In this document: in pieces, positions 22,596 through 32,049 of the stretch
Numbering within the stretch: the stretch's first letter is position 1
Layout: each line of letters opens with the position of its first letter
Source of the DNA: Epiperipatus broadwayi
Taxonomy: Eukaryota > Onychophora > Udeonychophora > Euonychophora > Peripatidae
DNA: 64,000 bases
Assembly: GCA_028023455.1 (NCBI GenBank)
Contig: JAQFVV010000013.1
Span: forward strand, 4,340,001-4,404,000
Reading direction: 5' to 3'
Translations under genes and position numbers: made by a program
The notes under the pieces: model-generated
Told to the model about the DNA's origin: nothing
Database searches by the model: none
What the model saw: the letters and a program-made list of their open reading frames with translations, nothing else

Positions 22596-23559
22596 ATCTC
22601 CCCTCACTATAAAAAATGGTCTGTTTAATAACAATATAATCTTTAAATCTCTGTGGTATTCTACAATATCTTTCCTGTCATGGTAGTGATATAGAATCTT
22701 TCTTCCTTCTGTTTTGTTACATGTTCAGACTGTTCTGAATTTAGTAAATCCATCACTGGTACACTTGATTGATTGTATAACTGATCTCATCTATTTGTTT
22801 ATTACTCGGTTTTTCGTCATTTCACACCTCTGGAGATGTATCAACACAGTCATCATCTTTAACTGAAGTAATCACTTCTGTTAATAGAGATTTTACTCTT
22901 AAATTTATTAATTCTATTGGCTCACTCTAATAGCTTCTCAGATAATTGATATGTTTCTAAATTTCATTTCTATATTTCAACTTTATGAATCTCAACTATT
23001 TTTAAAGAACTTTCAATACAACTCTGGGTACCACTTTTTTCTTAGAACCTCATTTTCACATAATAACTCCAACATAAAATTTTACACTTTTGAAATTGTT
23101 TTCTCTTGGCAGGACTCCTACTTGGGCACTAATACAGAGACTTGGGTTTGAAACTTGTCACATTGACATTTCAGCAGGTATCTTTTTAATAAATGGTGTA
23201 AAATATTGATAGAGCAAGGAAGCCATTAATACTTTATTTATATCTTTATAATAGGTTTTGTTAGTGTCCATCTTAGCTGTCATATTGCCTTTTTACTAAA
23301 CTCAGATGATTCAACAGTGTTAAAACATGCTGAAGCCTCTTATTAGTAGAAAGTGTTTTAGTTGCAATGATATTCATGACCTTCAAATAATTCATTTAAA
23401 ACCAGTATACTCCATACAAGTTTTTAACTACCTTGTATTTAGTCCATTTAAAATATGAATCAATCACAACCAGTAAAAATATATCAAGTGGCCCAACATG
23501 ACTTATATGTAACCTCTATCAAGGTTGAGTGGCTTGTGGACAATGTTCCAGTTATTTCA

Positions 23560-23720
23560 AAGCTTAATTCACTATGAATTTACATTCTATACACTGCTTA
23601 ACTGTTTGTACAATCTCATAGCTCATGCTGGCCCATCATATATATGTTTATGCTAATTCATTAATTCTCATAATTCCTGGATGCCATTTGTGTAGCAATT
23701 CTAGCATTTGTTTCCTACCT
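23560..23720 (-). pseudogene. Gypsy pol: integrase zinc-finger region
   Basis: The minus strand reads MLELLHKWHPGIMRINELA, then VKQCIECK, which fits the HHCC finger (Hx3-5H...CxxC) at the start of Gypsy integrases (LHxxHPGxxRMKxLA...VxxCxxC). Several stops interrupt it. The catalytic DDE part farther down (to about 22610) is too eroded to place residues. Confidence 0.6.
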
Positions 23721-24039
23721 TCAGTCAGAATTAATATGTGATCCATCATTAAGATGCAACCATTGCACATTGATAGATTTTTGTATATGTTCCATATAGG
23801 TTCTATAACATAGCTAGATTAATTTTCAGGCCATTAATCTTTAATCCATAACATTTGATATCCAGTATTATCTTTAGCCCATTTTGTTATCATGGTGCTA
23901 TTTAACACATTTTGCCTCTATCAAGACTATATTGTTTATTTCCATGATCTTATGCTTGACCTGCACATATATCTGATAATCTTGATAGTGTGTCTGCGTG
24001 ACCTACTTCTTTAGCCAAGTCATAGTTGAGTTCAAAGTT

Positions 24040-24326
24040 TATATAATGCCAAATATCAATCCGCCATATCAATCATTGTCTAGCATGAGTAGTCTTCTTC
24101 AAGTTTTCCAAGATTCCCAACAGAAGTTGATGGTTTACATAAATCTTGAACTCATATTCATAAATGTATTGCAACATTTTTTCATAGTAAAGACAATCAC
24201 TAATGCTTCTTTATTCATCTGGATGTAATTCTTTTTTCCTGCTGCTAATATTCTGGATACATATGCAATCAGACATTCACCTCCATGGCAATAATGTGAT
24301 TTAATAGCCCTTAAACTAAGTAGCAT
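24040..24326 (-). pseudogene. Gypsy pol: RNase H remnant
   Basis: The open frame 24135-24326 reads HGGECLIAYVSRILAAGKKN, then YIQMNKEALVIVFTMKK, close to the Gypsy RNase H core (EHPIAYxSRxLxxAExNYxxxEKEALAIVxxxKK). The catalytic Glu in KEAL is kept. It runs on as FKIYVNHQLLLGIL (normally FxLxTDHxxL; the Asp is now Asn) and then degenerates toward 24000. Confidence 0.75.
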
Positions 24327-24466
24327 CTGTTGTCCCTATCATTTCTTACAGTAATGAATGAAAAGTTGAATCAAGGTTAATAAAGTCCTTAGTCTTCTTG
24401 AATTCTTTATTAAGCAAAATTCTTTTGAAATTAAATAATCCCAAATATGCTTGTGAGTTTTTAATA

Positions 24467-24748
24467 TTTTTTTGTTTAGCAGTATTCTTAATGACTTTCA
24501 CTTTTTATGAGTTTGGGTATTTGCTTTTATTATTTATGATATATCTCAGAAATTTTAATTTTGATGGCAGATCAAATGCACTTTAAAGCATTAACCTTGC
24601 ATATTTTTTTTTTGTTTAGCAGTATTCTTAATGACTTTCACTTTTTATGAGTTTGGGTATTTGCTTTTATTATTTATGATATATCTCAGAAATTTTAATT
24701 TTGATGGTAGATCAAATGCACTTTAAAGCATTAACCTTGCATATTTTT
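24467..24748. repeat. 140-bp tandem duplication inside the Gypsy pol remnant
   Basis: Two near-identical units start at the TTTGTTTAGC at 24471 and at 24611. They differ by one obvious base (GATGGCAGATC versus GATGGTAGATC) and in T-run length. The near identity contrasts with the decay of the flanking pol sequence, so the duplication is much younger than the element. It lies between the RT and RNase H pieces. Confidence 0.9.
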
Positions 24749-24750
24749 TT

Positions 24751-25320
24751 TTAGTTTAACACAAACTTCATATATGTGTATCGACAATTTGCTGTCTCCG
24801 CAGTTATTAAGATATCATTAGGAATAACTTCTTCCACCCCCTCCAACAGACTATCCATTTTCACTTGAAACACATTTGGTGCTATTGTTATTCTATATGA
24901 TAATTTGTTGCATTTAAATAATCCCAAGTGAATTTTGATAGTCAAAAGCTTAGTTTTTTTGGTCATTACAGGAATTTGATGATATGCAGACTTCAATTTT
25001 ATCAAAATACATAATTTTCTCTTGTGATGATAAAATCTCATGAACCCTGGGTACAGAATAAGCCAGAGTTAAATATAATCACAACACAGATGAACTGTAG
25101 CTGACCATAATGACTCTTCAACAGGTGAAAGAATATTTTTAAGCAAATTTTGAATAGTTTGTTTCACTTTGGACCTTAAAGCAAAGGGAATCTTCCATAA
25201 TATATCTGCAAATGGTTGAGCATCTTTCACTAGCTCAATGATGACTGGCCATGGTTTTTCTGATGAGCCTGACTTAAAGGTCTGTGGAAATTTTTCTTGG
25301 ATCTCTGGCTCCAACTGTAT
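24751..25320 (-). pseudogene. Gypsy pol: reverse transcriptase remnant
   Basis: Two open frames cover the RT. The frame 25069-25314 reads KPWPVIIELVKDAQPFADIL, then IPFALRSKVKQTIQNLL and SPVEESLWSATV, matching the N-terminal RT region (GxxxPxxxPxRxxPxxxxxxxxxxIxxLLxxGIIxPSxSPWxSPVV). The frame 24751-25041 has LIKLKSAYHQIP (normally LDLxSAYHQI, catalytic Asp now Lys) and SYRITIAPNVFQVKMDSLL. The YxDD box position reads IPNDILI, with the first Asp lost. Loss of both catalytic positions shows that it is inactive. The order and orientation agree with the other pol parts. Confidence 0.8.
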
Positions 25321-25430
25321 TCTTTTTATTAAGTTGATTCAAACTAAACATTTAAAACAATTTCTATCCAGTATTGAGCATAAATCTCTTAACTACTTAA
25401 AGAAGTAAATGCTTAATTCTCAAATTAATT

Positions 25431-25649
25431 TTAATTGGTAAAGTTGCTGTTACATATTTTTATATAGTTTCCTTTTATTTTGATTACTACTTCATCAGTT
25501 TTTTCTGACCCTATATTCCTTTTTCTATTCTTTATAATATTTGTCCAATCATTTTGTGATATTAATGATAATCCTGCTCTGCTGTCTATTTCTATTTTAA
25601 CACTTTGTTCAAAGACATAATCACCCAACTTAATATAGTTATTGTCCAC
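25431..25649 (-). pseudogene. Gypsy pol: aspartic protease remnant
   Basis: The 72-codon frame contains VKIEIDSRAGLSLISQNDW, aligning with the retropepsin active-site block VxxxIDTGAxxSxIxxxxW. The Asp is present, but the Gly of D-T/S-G is Arg. The position, between the gag knuckle and the RT, is as expected. Confidence 0.65.
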
Positions 25650-25787
25650 ATTGTTTGTTTTTTAAGGCCCATGTCTTCTGCTGATCCTTTCCCTTAATTT
25701 AGAGTCTGGACATAGCTCATGCATAATCTTTTTTTTTTTGTTTAGACACATTTGTTATAAATGTCATATTTTTTCACCAACATTGAA

Positions 25788-26445
25788 TCATTCATTTACA
25801 AATTTACAGTTTTTCTTCAAATGGTTTTTTTTGCCATAGCAATGACATATCCAAGTACTTTCTGTATTTCTGCAATTGAAACTTTCTTCTGCTTTGTTTA
25901 CAGCCACTGAAGTGTCTTTCGTGTCTGTACTATTTTGGAATTGGGCAGCACCTTCTAGTATCACTTTGTAGGTAAATACTTTTTCTATCACATATTTTTG
26001 TATTAGATCAGATTCATTCAACAGGATTTATCTGAGCTTGGCCACATGCCTTTCCCATAATAATTGGTCGATCAATATATTATCCAATTTAAAATTAAAA
26101 TTGCACTCGCTAGCTAATGTTTATAGTCACATATTGTAATCCTAAATTTTTTTCCCATAGTACTTGACTTCTGTTTCTAAATTTAACCATCAGTTTCAAA
26201 ATACATAGTTAATTTCTTTTTTAATTCTTTATAAGGTATTTCTTTAGGAGCTTTCAGTTCACAGAATTGGTTGCTACTTGCAGTATTTCTTCACCAGACA
26301 ATCATACTAACATTGCTGTTTTTATTTTGTCATCCACAATATTGTTTATGAGAACGTAACTTTCTACATGCTCTATAAAGATTTGCCAACTTGTTAAATT
26401 GTTAATATCAAATTCGTTAATGGAGTTATTTTGCAATGCCATTAT
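25788..26445 (-). pseudogene. Gypsy gag remnant with degenerate zinc knuckle
   Basis: A start is plausible at about 26443 (MALQNNSINEFDINNLTSW). It is followed by a gag-like segment (FIEHVESYVLINNIVDDKIK) with the WxxYxExxxxYFxxNxI pattern of Gypsy gag. Stops follow. The open frame 25788-26021 ends in a knuckle ICHCYGKKNHLKKNC; measured from the first Cys, position 4 is Tyr instead of Cys, while His at 9 and Cys at 14 are kept. Confidence 0.65.
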
Positions 26446-26594
26446 TTTTCTTTGTTGATCAGCTGTGGTATTCTAGTAATGTATTCAAATTAACAAACTG
26501 CAGAAATGAACTAATCTGCTATACCTAGACAACTTTATTTTCACCTTTCTTTCAATTTCCAATTTTAATGAAACATTGACTGTACCAGTCTAAC

Positions 26595-27060
26595 AATACC
26601 ATCTGAGTATGCATAGATAAATAATAATATAATAAAACTCGTTACAAAAATTTAAAATTAATAACATGAATTTGTTAACTCATGGCAAAACCAATAGGTA
26701 TCAGTAGAAGGAATTTAACACATTGACTAATCTTTTTAGCAATCAATAATAGTTTGACTTAATTTTCTTCACACACATGCTTAATATACTTTGTGAGGTT
26801 TCTGTTTTTTCAATTCATATACAGAATGGCCAATTCATGCAGTTTGTACCACTTGTATAATCTGCATAAATTAGTACATATTATTTAAATAATAATTTAA
26901 ATGCATATTTAGCATATGTACATTTTCTTAGTGTTTGCATTTTGGAGGAAATTTATTAGTTTCCTGTCTGACTATAATTACAATAAATATATGAACTTAA
27001 CAACATGAACAAAACCAGCAAACATATATGTACAAAACTCAAATCTATTATGTAGAATGT
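26595..27060 (-). repeat. Gypsy 5' LTR
   Basis: This uninterrupted LTR matches, in order, both pieces of the other LTR over about 400 bp, with many substitutions and small indels. The exact outer end is uncertain because similarity fades after about 27010. Confidence 0.7.
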
Positions 27061-27339
27061 CTTTTATATTAATACCAATTGCTAGATAGCCAAATTGGCA
27101 TTGCAACTTTAAATTGTAATTTTTTTATAGACATGGAGCATTGTTGCTTTGGTGCTACTTTTATTGTCCATTCTCAATATTTCATTACAAGATTGTTATA
27201 ATTTTTTTTATTTCTAGATGGCAGTGTATAATCAGAAAATATTAACAGCTCTAAAATGCAATTGCTCTTTACACTATTCAGTGGGATTTTTTGTATCATT
27301 TTTGAAATATTAATTTTATTTTTTAGTGATTTGTGGTCA
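27061..27339. other. AT-rich DNA, no gene seen
   Basis: Flanks the Gypsy element. I see no recognisable motif. Confidence 0.5.
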
Positions 27340-27690
27340 AGATGGGTAGGATGAGAATGTTGGCACTAAGGTGGGTTTTAAGCATTCCATCATCAGATTT
27401 TCAATAAAATGGATAGCTGAAGAGTTGTAGGGTGGAGTTGTTTGAAGCCTGTCCATTAAAGTATGAAGATTTTCTATCTTAATATAAGCTGAGTTTTGAT
27501 TGTATATATGTGTAGAGGTGATAACCTGGGCCAACTCTTGAGTGCTAGTTTAGCATAAAATACACATATTGATGATTATTTATCTTTTTGACATGTGTGT
27601 GATCAAATGTATCAGTGGTATGAGATAGCATGGATGGTCAAAAGTCATGTGAAAGTCTAAATTCAAATCCCATATATATTATATCACTTT
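27340..27690. repeat. Snapback family R, copy 2 (single arm)
   Basis: CCATTAAAGTATGAAGATTT, GTGCTAGTTTAGCAT, GATTATTTATCTTTTTGACA and GTGAAAGTCTAAATTCAAAT follow each other in the order seen in the R copy at 31.4-31.8 kb. The hammerhead core position reads CTTGAGTGCTAGTTTAGCAT then AAAA, so the catalytic core has decayed here. No inverted partner arm is visible. Confidence 0.6.
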
Positions 27691-29335
27691 TGTAAAGATG
27701 AAAGATAAATTTTAATGTTGCCGATTTTTAAAGTCTATTTTTAATGATAAAATAATTAGTAGTGTTTTTTAAGCACTCAGAATCCATGTAGTGAACAGAA
27801 AATTTTTGTTTACCTTCATGTTAGCAAAGTACAACAATTAATTATTTATTTCTCAAAATAGTTTTAAATATTTTTAAAATACATTCATTATTTTTATTAG
27901 TTTTAAAAGTATTTCAAATAATAATTCTGCTACAAACACCATTTATACTGAAGACTACATATATAAAAAATCAAGCATGTATTATTATATATGATTTAGT
28001 TATTTGTGTAATACTCTACATAAAGGTTAAAGCAGTCCATAAGTGGTTGAGTGATCACTAGAAAATACTGATCAGTCAAAAACTGAATTATAGATTGCAG
28101 TCATTAAGTAATAAAATTTGATCTTACTCATTTTGTAGTATATCACCTATGTTTAATCTTTAATTATAGGAATATTTTGTAAGTTTTATAATAATTACAT
28201 TTTATTGATTTTAAATTCTAGTAATACATAAGTCATTCTGTTGGGATATATTTTTTTCTAACATTTTTTCAGAGCTCAGCAACATTTGCTCAAGTTTTAA
28301 TGGCTGTATCACCATCATAAAAATGCTCCTTTCTATGGATCTTTGGTGATTTCCCCAACATTATGACTTAAAACTATAAACCTTAATTATGGATAGTGAA
28401 AACAGCTTTGTCACTTTCAGTGCTCAAGCATAAAATAACCTCTTTTAAGTGATGGTTGTGAGCAATTATTGTTACTATCTGATTATGATTTATTTGATAA
28501 CAGATTTCTTCAAGTAAATTATTTTTTTCCATGGTAAAATTATCTTTAAAAAGTAATTTTTTCATTGGAAAAACGCTATTGTAAATAAGTTTAATAAATT
28601 TCATAAGCATCAACAAATGTTATATTAGAAATCCTTACTTAGTAATCTATTTAAATAGACTCTGAATGACCAAGAATCATTTTACAGTAATTCTTTGTAA
28701 ATGAAGCTACTTCTATGCTAAAAAAGCAATGACTTTCCAGATTACAAAACAATGTTACAATTATCTATTCCCTTTTCAGAGTAAATTCATAGTTCTAACA
28801 GAATCTCAAGAATGTAGAGAACTCTTAAAATAAATCTAAAAATGCTATAACTAATTTGAATTGTTGTATTATGTAGTATATGATTACTAATTAAAACAAC
28901 TAGTTTTTTTTAATTCTTCAGTCAACAAAACTCCTAATAATTATATTTAAATAATTGTCGTGGATGAACAGTTTTATTATCAGGTTTCTAATTACTACCC
29001 TAAACATCTCAACAAACTAAATTAATAAATATATTGTAAGATTTGTATTACTTTAATTTCATGGAGTGTAAAATGAGATAATTTTATTATGTTTAAATTT
29101 TCCTTGAATAAAACTAAATTTAGAAATCTTTTTTTTTTTTTTTTTTTTTGGAATATGGTTGTGTAAATAAATGTAATCCGGTTTATATTTGACTATAATA
29201 TAATAATCTAATAGAGAAAATTTATTGTGCATTTCATTCATAATACGGGGGGGGGGGTAAATTAGAACATGGATTGTAAGTGTGCCTTATGTAGAAACGA
29301 ATATATATAAACAAATATTTTTAAGATAGAATGTT
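27691..29335. other. AT-rich DNA, no gene seen
   Basis: No recognisable coding motif. It contains a T run at about 29130-29148 and a G9 tract at about 29249-29257, the latter unusual for such AT-rich DNA. Confidence 0.55.
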
Positions 29336-29745
29336 TGAAAGAGGATTAGGAAAAATTGTATGGAGGGTGAGAGAGATAAACCATTTGGAATTGTTTTTTT
29401 AAGTCTTTATTACTAAATGAAGGTAAGGCAATGGAATTAAAATAGTTTTTTTTTATTAGAATAAAACAAAAAAGAAAGAAAAATAACTAGGCTGGATGTA
29501 AATTTATTAGGGTATGTAAGAGTTTGGAAGGAAAGTTTAATGTAAAGAGCGAGAGAAAAAGAAAGAGATAAATCATTTACGATTGTTTGTTTAGGACTTT
29601 ATTACCAAATGAAGATAAGGCAATAGTATTGAAATAATTTTTTTATTAAAATAGAACAAACAAAAAAAAAATTAAATTAACCTGACTAGAGGTAAGTTTA
29701 TTGGGATATGTAAGAGTTCTGGAAGGAGAGAAAGCTTAATGTGAT
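29336..29745. repeat. Diverged tandem duplication, period about 191 bp
   Basis: Two units share GAGATAAACCATTTGGAATTG (29371) / GAGATAAATCATTTACGATTG (29562), TTTATTACTAAATGAAGGTA / TTTATTACCAAATGAAGATA, and TATTAGGGTATGTAAGAGTT / TATTGGGATATGTAAGAGTT. The units differ by substitutions and A/T-run length, so the duplication is fairly old. Confidence 0.85.
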
Positions 29746-31384
29746 TAACCCAATTTTTGGCATATAGCTTACACAAAGAAATTCTGATTTCATTTAAGAA
29801 GAAACTATTTTAAATTACATCATAAAACTAATTCTATTAATTGCCAATAAAATTGTGTTGTAAAAGAAACAAATGTCAGTAATGTAGGTAATAACATTAT
29901 AGACATGTCTATCAATCGAACGTGGATAATTTTGAAATTTTTTCAGATTTAGATAATATATAGCTAACGATTTAGTATTGATTAGCAAACGAATATTTAA
30001 CTATTTTTAGTTAAAAGATAAAATAATAATGGGAAAATGCTCAAAACATCACCTGACATTTAACAAGCCTGATGAACTTTGTGTTTCTATGAGAGGAGAG
30101 GTTGTTGGATATTTAAAATCTGCATTTTTTTTTTTTTAACCATATAAGCAAATTGCTCGCAGCTTCAACTTCACCTTTTCCTGATCTTCTGTGAACTTTC
30201 ATTAATTAATGATTTATCAGCATAATAAAAATGAGAAAAATTACTTCATCATTAAAATATATATGTATAATGTCCACATTCTTAATTACCATTAAAGTTT
30301 TATTTAAAAAAAATAAAAACTCATTCTATGTATTTCTACATTAATTAAGAGTTATAAAATATTAAAAAGAATTACAAAATAAAACATATTTATTTATCCT
30401 ACTGTTGTAACACTTGTAATTAGAATCTCTTTTATTTACAAAAAGTTTAAGTACTGTAATACAGAATTATAATAAATCTTCTAAATTACTGAAAGTCCAA
30501 TTAAGATAAGAAAAACGGTGTTAATTGACAGGAAGAAATGAATGGTGTCTTTTTACATGTAACTGAATCTCTGATGGAAAGAATGTATTCCACACACACA
30601 CGAAAAATAAGTGAAAGTAAATTGTTTACTCGTCCTAATTGTATTTTTTATTCGTCGTTAATGGAGAATGATTTATCGTCGTTATGAATATTTATAATGC
30701 CGCAGAAAGCTGATCTCTGTCTGGGAATGTCATAAATTCAATATAAAAAGGCAAAATAATTTTCTTTTTAAAAACTAAATTTATGTCAGATGCAATAAAT
30801 TATTATCTTCACTTCGATTATTTACTAAAAATGAATATTAATTGAAGAAAACACTTATATAGCCAAATGAGAAAAGTTTAACTAAAGAAAAAGTTATTAA
30901 CCTAATTTAAAAAAAAATTCACAATGCATTAAATAAAACCCTAAATCAATCCTGTAGCTTTGAAAGATTCAAAAATTGGGTGATGAATAGCTTTTTTCTG
31001 TATCTATTTATTAAGCTATTTGTTTATATATATTATTTATTTTCAGTTTATTTTCCTCACGTTTACGTTATATATATATAGTTAGATACTAGCTATGTGA
31101 CTGGTACTATTAACGAAATTTGATTCCTTAATGAGACTTTAAAAACCAAAATAGGACAATTTTATATTCTCTACATTTATGCTTGCAAATGGGATTATTT
31201 AAATGGTAAACGAACATGGATGTGTTGCTCATCAACGTGCACCAATCATCATAATAAACTCTCTGGCTTTTAACTCTTGAATTTAAGACCAAAAATATTA
31301 TGCACTTCCTTCTCAGATATCTAAGTTTGAATGCAAAATAAATAATTGCATGTATGTACTCATTTACATATACAGTATTTAAAA
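29746..31384. other. AT-rich unique DNA including a possible conserved non-coding patch
   Basis: No gene is seen. About 30540-30745 stands out: it is free of simple repeats, has several CpG and TCGTCG words, and is near-balanced in composition (ATTCGTCGTTAATGGAGAAT, GCCGCAGAAAGCTGATCTCT). All frames I read through it are broken by stops. It could be a regulatory or other constrained non-coding element; this is inference from composition only. Confidence 0.4.
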
Positions 31385-31800
31385 GGAATTTGAACTCAGA
31401 CTTTTAAGCTCCTACAGCTATCCACTACATCTTACACACCTAATACACATGACCACATACATGTAAAAAAGATAAATGATCTCCAAAATATGTATTTCTT
31501 GCATGTCACACACACACACATACATAATCAGTGATTAGTTTATATTATGATAGCAAATCTTCAAACTTTAATAGACAAACTTCAATCTTCTCCATCTTCC
31601 AACTGTTTAGCACTGATTATATGTGTGTGAGAGAGATGATGATCTGGATCCACTGATGATTGCTAGTTCAGCATGAAATACATATATTAGAGATCATTTA
31701 TCTTTTTACATATATGTAGTCATGTGGATGAGTTTTATATATGGAGTGGATAATTGTAGGGAGCTTGAAAGTCTGGGTTCAAATCCATTCTATTTACATT
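31385..31800. repeat. Snapback family R, copy 3, with hammerhead-like fold
   Basis: The left arm (about 31390-31500) and right arm (about 31680-31795) are reverse complements with mismatches, e.g. GACTTTTAAGCTCC (31400) against GGAGCTTGAAAGTC. The middle (31525-31650) contains a second inverted order of family segments. In the right arm is a hammerhead-type arrangement: ATCCA (31648-31652), CTGATGA (31653-31659), helix TGCT/AGCA (31661-31664 with 31670-31673), GAAA (31675-31678), helix TACATATAT/ATATATGTA (31679-31687 with 31710-31718), GTC (31719-31721), and TGGAT (31725-31729), which pairs with ATCCA. No ORF is present. A B-box-like GGGTTCAAATCC is near 31770. Confidence 0.65.
31648..31729 (+). 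ncRNA. Candidate hammerhead self-cleaving ribozyme
   Basis: The three helices and the invariant core of a hammerhead can be drawn: CTGATGA, GAAA and a GTC cleavage triplet joined by helices I, II and III. Departures from the ideal are a U-U mismatch at the base of helix II, a one-base misfit of A15.1/U16.1 at the base of helix III, and a 3-base bulge (ATG) in helix I. Activity is uncertain. Hammerheads are established parts of Penelope-like terminal repeats and of retrozymes, which fits a repeat of this shape. Confidence 0.45.
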
Positions 31801-31918
31801 AAGTTCAGTATAGACACTATACTTGTATTTAAATATTATATGCAGTATTTATAACAGTTATGAAATTAACTAACTTAGCTACTTTTGTTATGCAACTGTA
31901 AATTCAATTTTCGAGTGC

Positions 31919-32046
31919 TTTGTTAAGAAAATTTTATAGTAGATGTGTTTTGAATCAAGCTTAATGCTTTTGAGGCGTACTTATGGCCTCATATAAAGTG
32001 CTAAGCTTGATTTAAAATACATTTATAACAAACTTTTTTTAACATA
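31919..32046. repeat. Hairpin (MITE-like) inverted repeat
   Basis: Two arms of about 52 bases, 31920-31972 and 31995-32046, are reverse complements with few mismatches (GAATCAAGCTTAATGCTTTT against AAAGTGCTAAGCTTGATTTA; outer ends TGTTAAGAAA and TTTTTTTAACA). The loop holds a smaller palindrome, GAGGC...GCCTC. No ORF and no clear target duplication were found. Confidence 0.7.
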
Positions 32047-32049
32047 GAG

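Larger units (their letters stand above)
17615..27060 (-). mobile_element. Old Gypsy-type LTR retrotransposon, split by a nested LINE
   Basis: Two diverged LTR copies point the same way. One lies at about 26595-27060. The other is in two pieces, 17615-17725 and 22208-22595, separated by a non-LTR insertion. Between 22605 and 26595 the minus strand has gag, protease, RT, RNase H and integrase remnants in Gypsy order. A purine-rich GAGGGGAGA (complement of 22597-22605) sits just before the 3' LTR, as a polypurine tract should. TGGTACAGTCAA near 26577-26588, next to the 5' LTR, may be the primer binding site. Every ORF is broken and the LTRs differ strongly, so the insertion is ancient. LTR ends are approximate. 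Confidence 0.8.
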
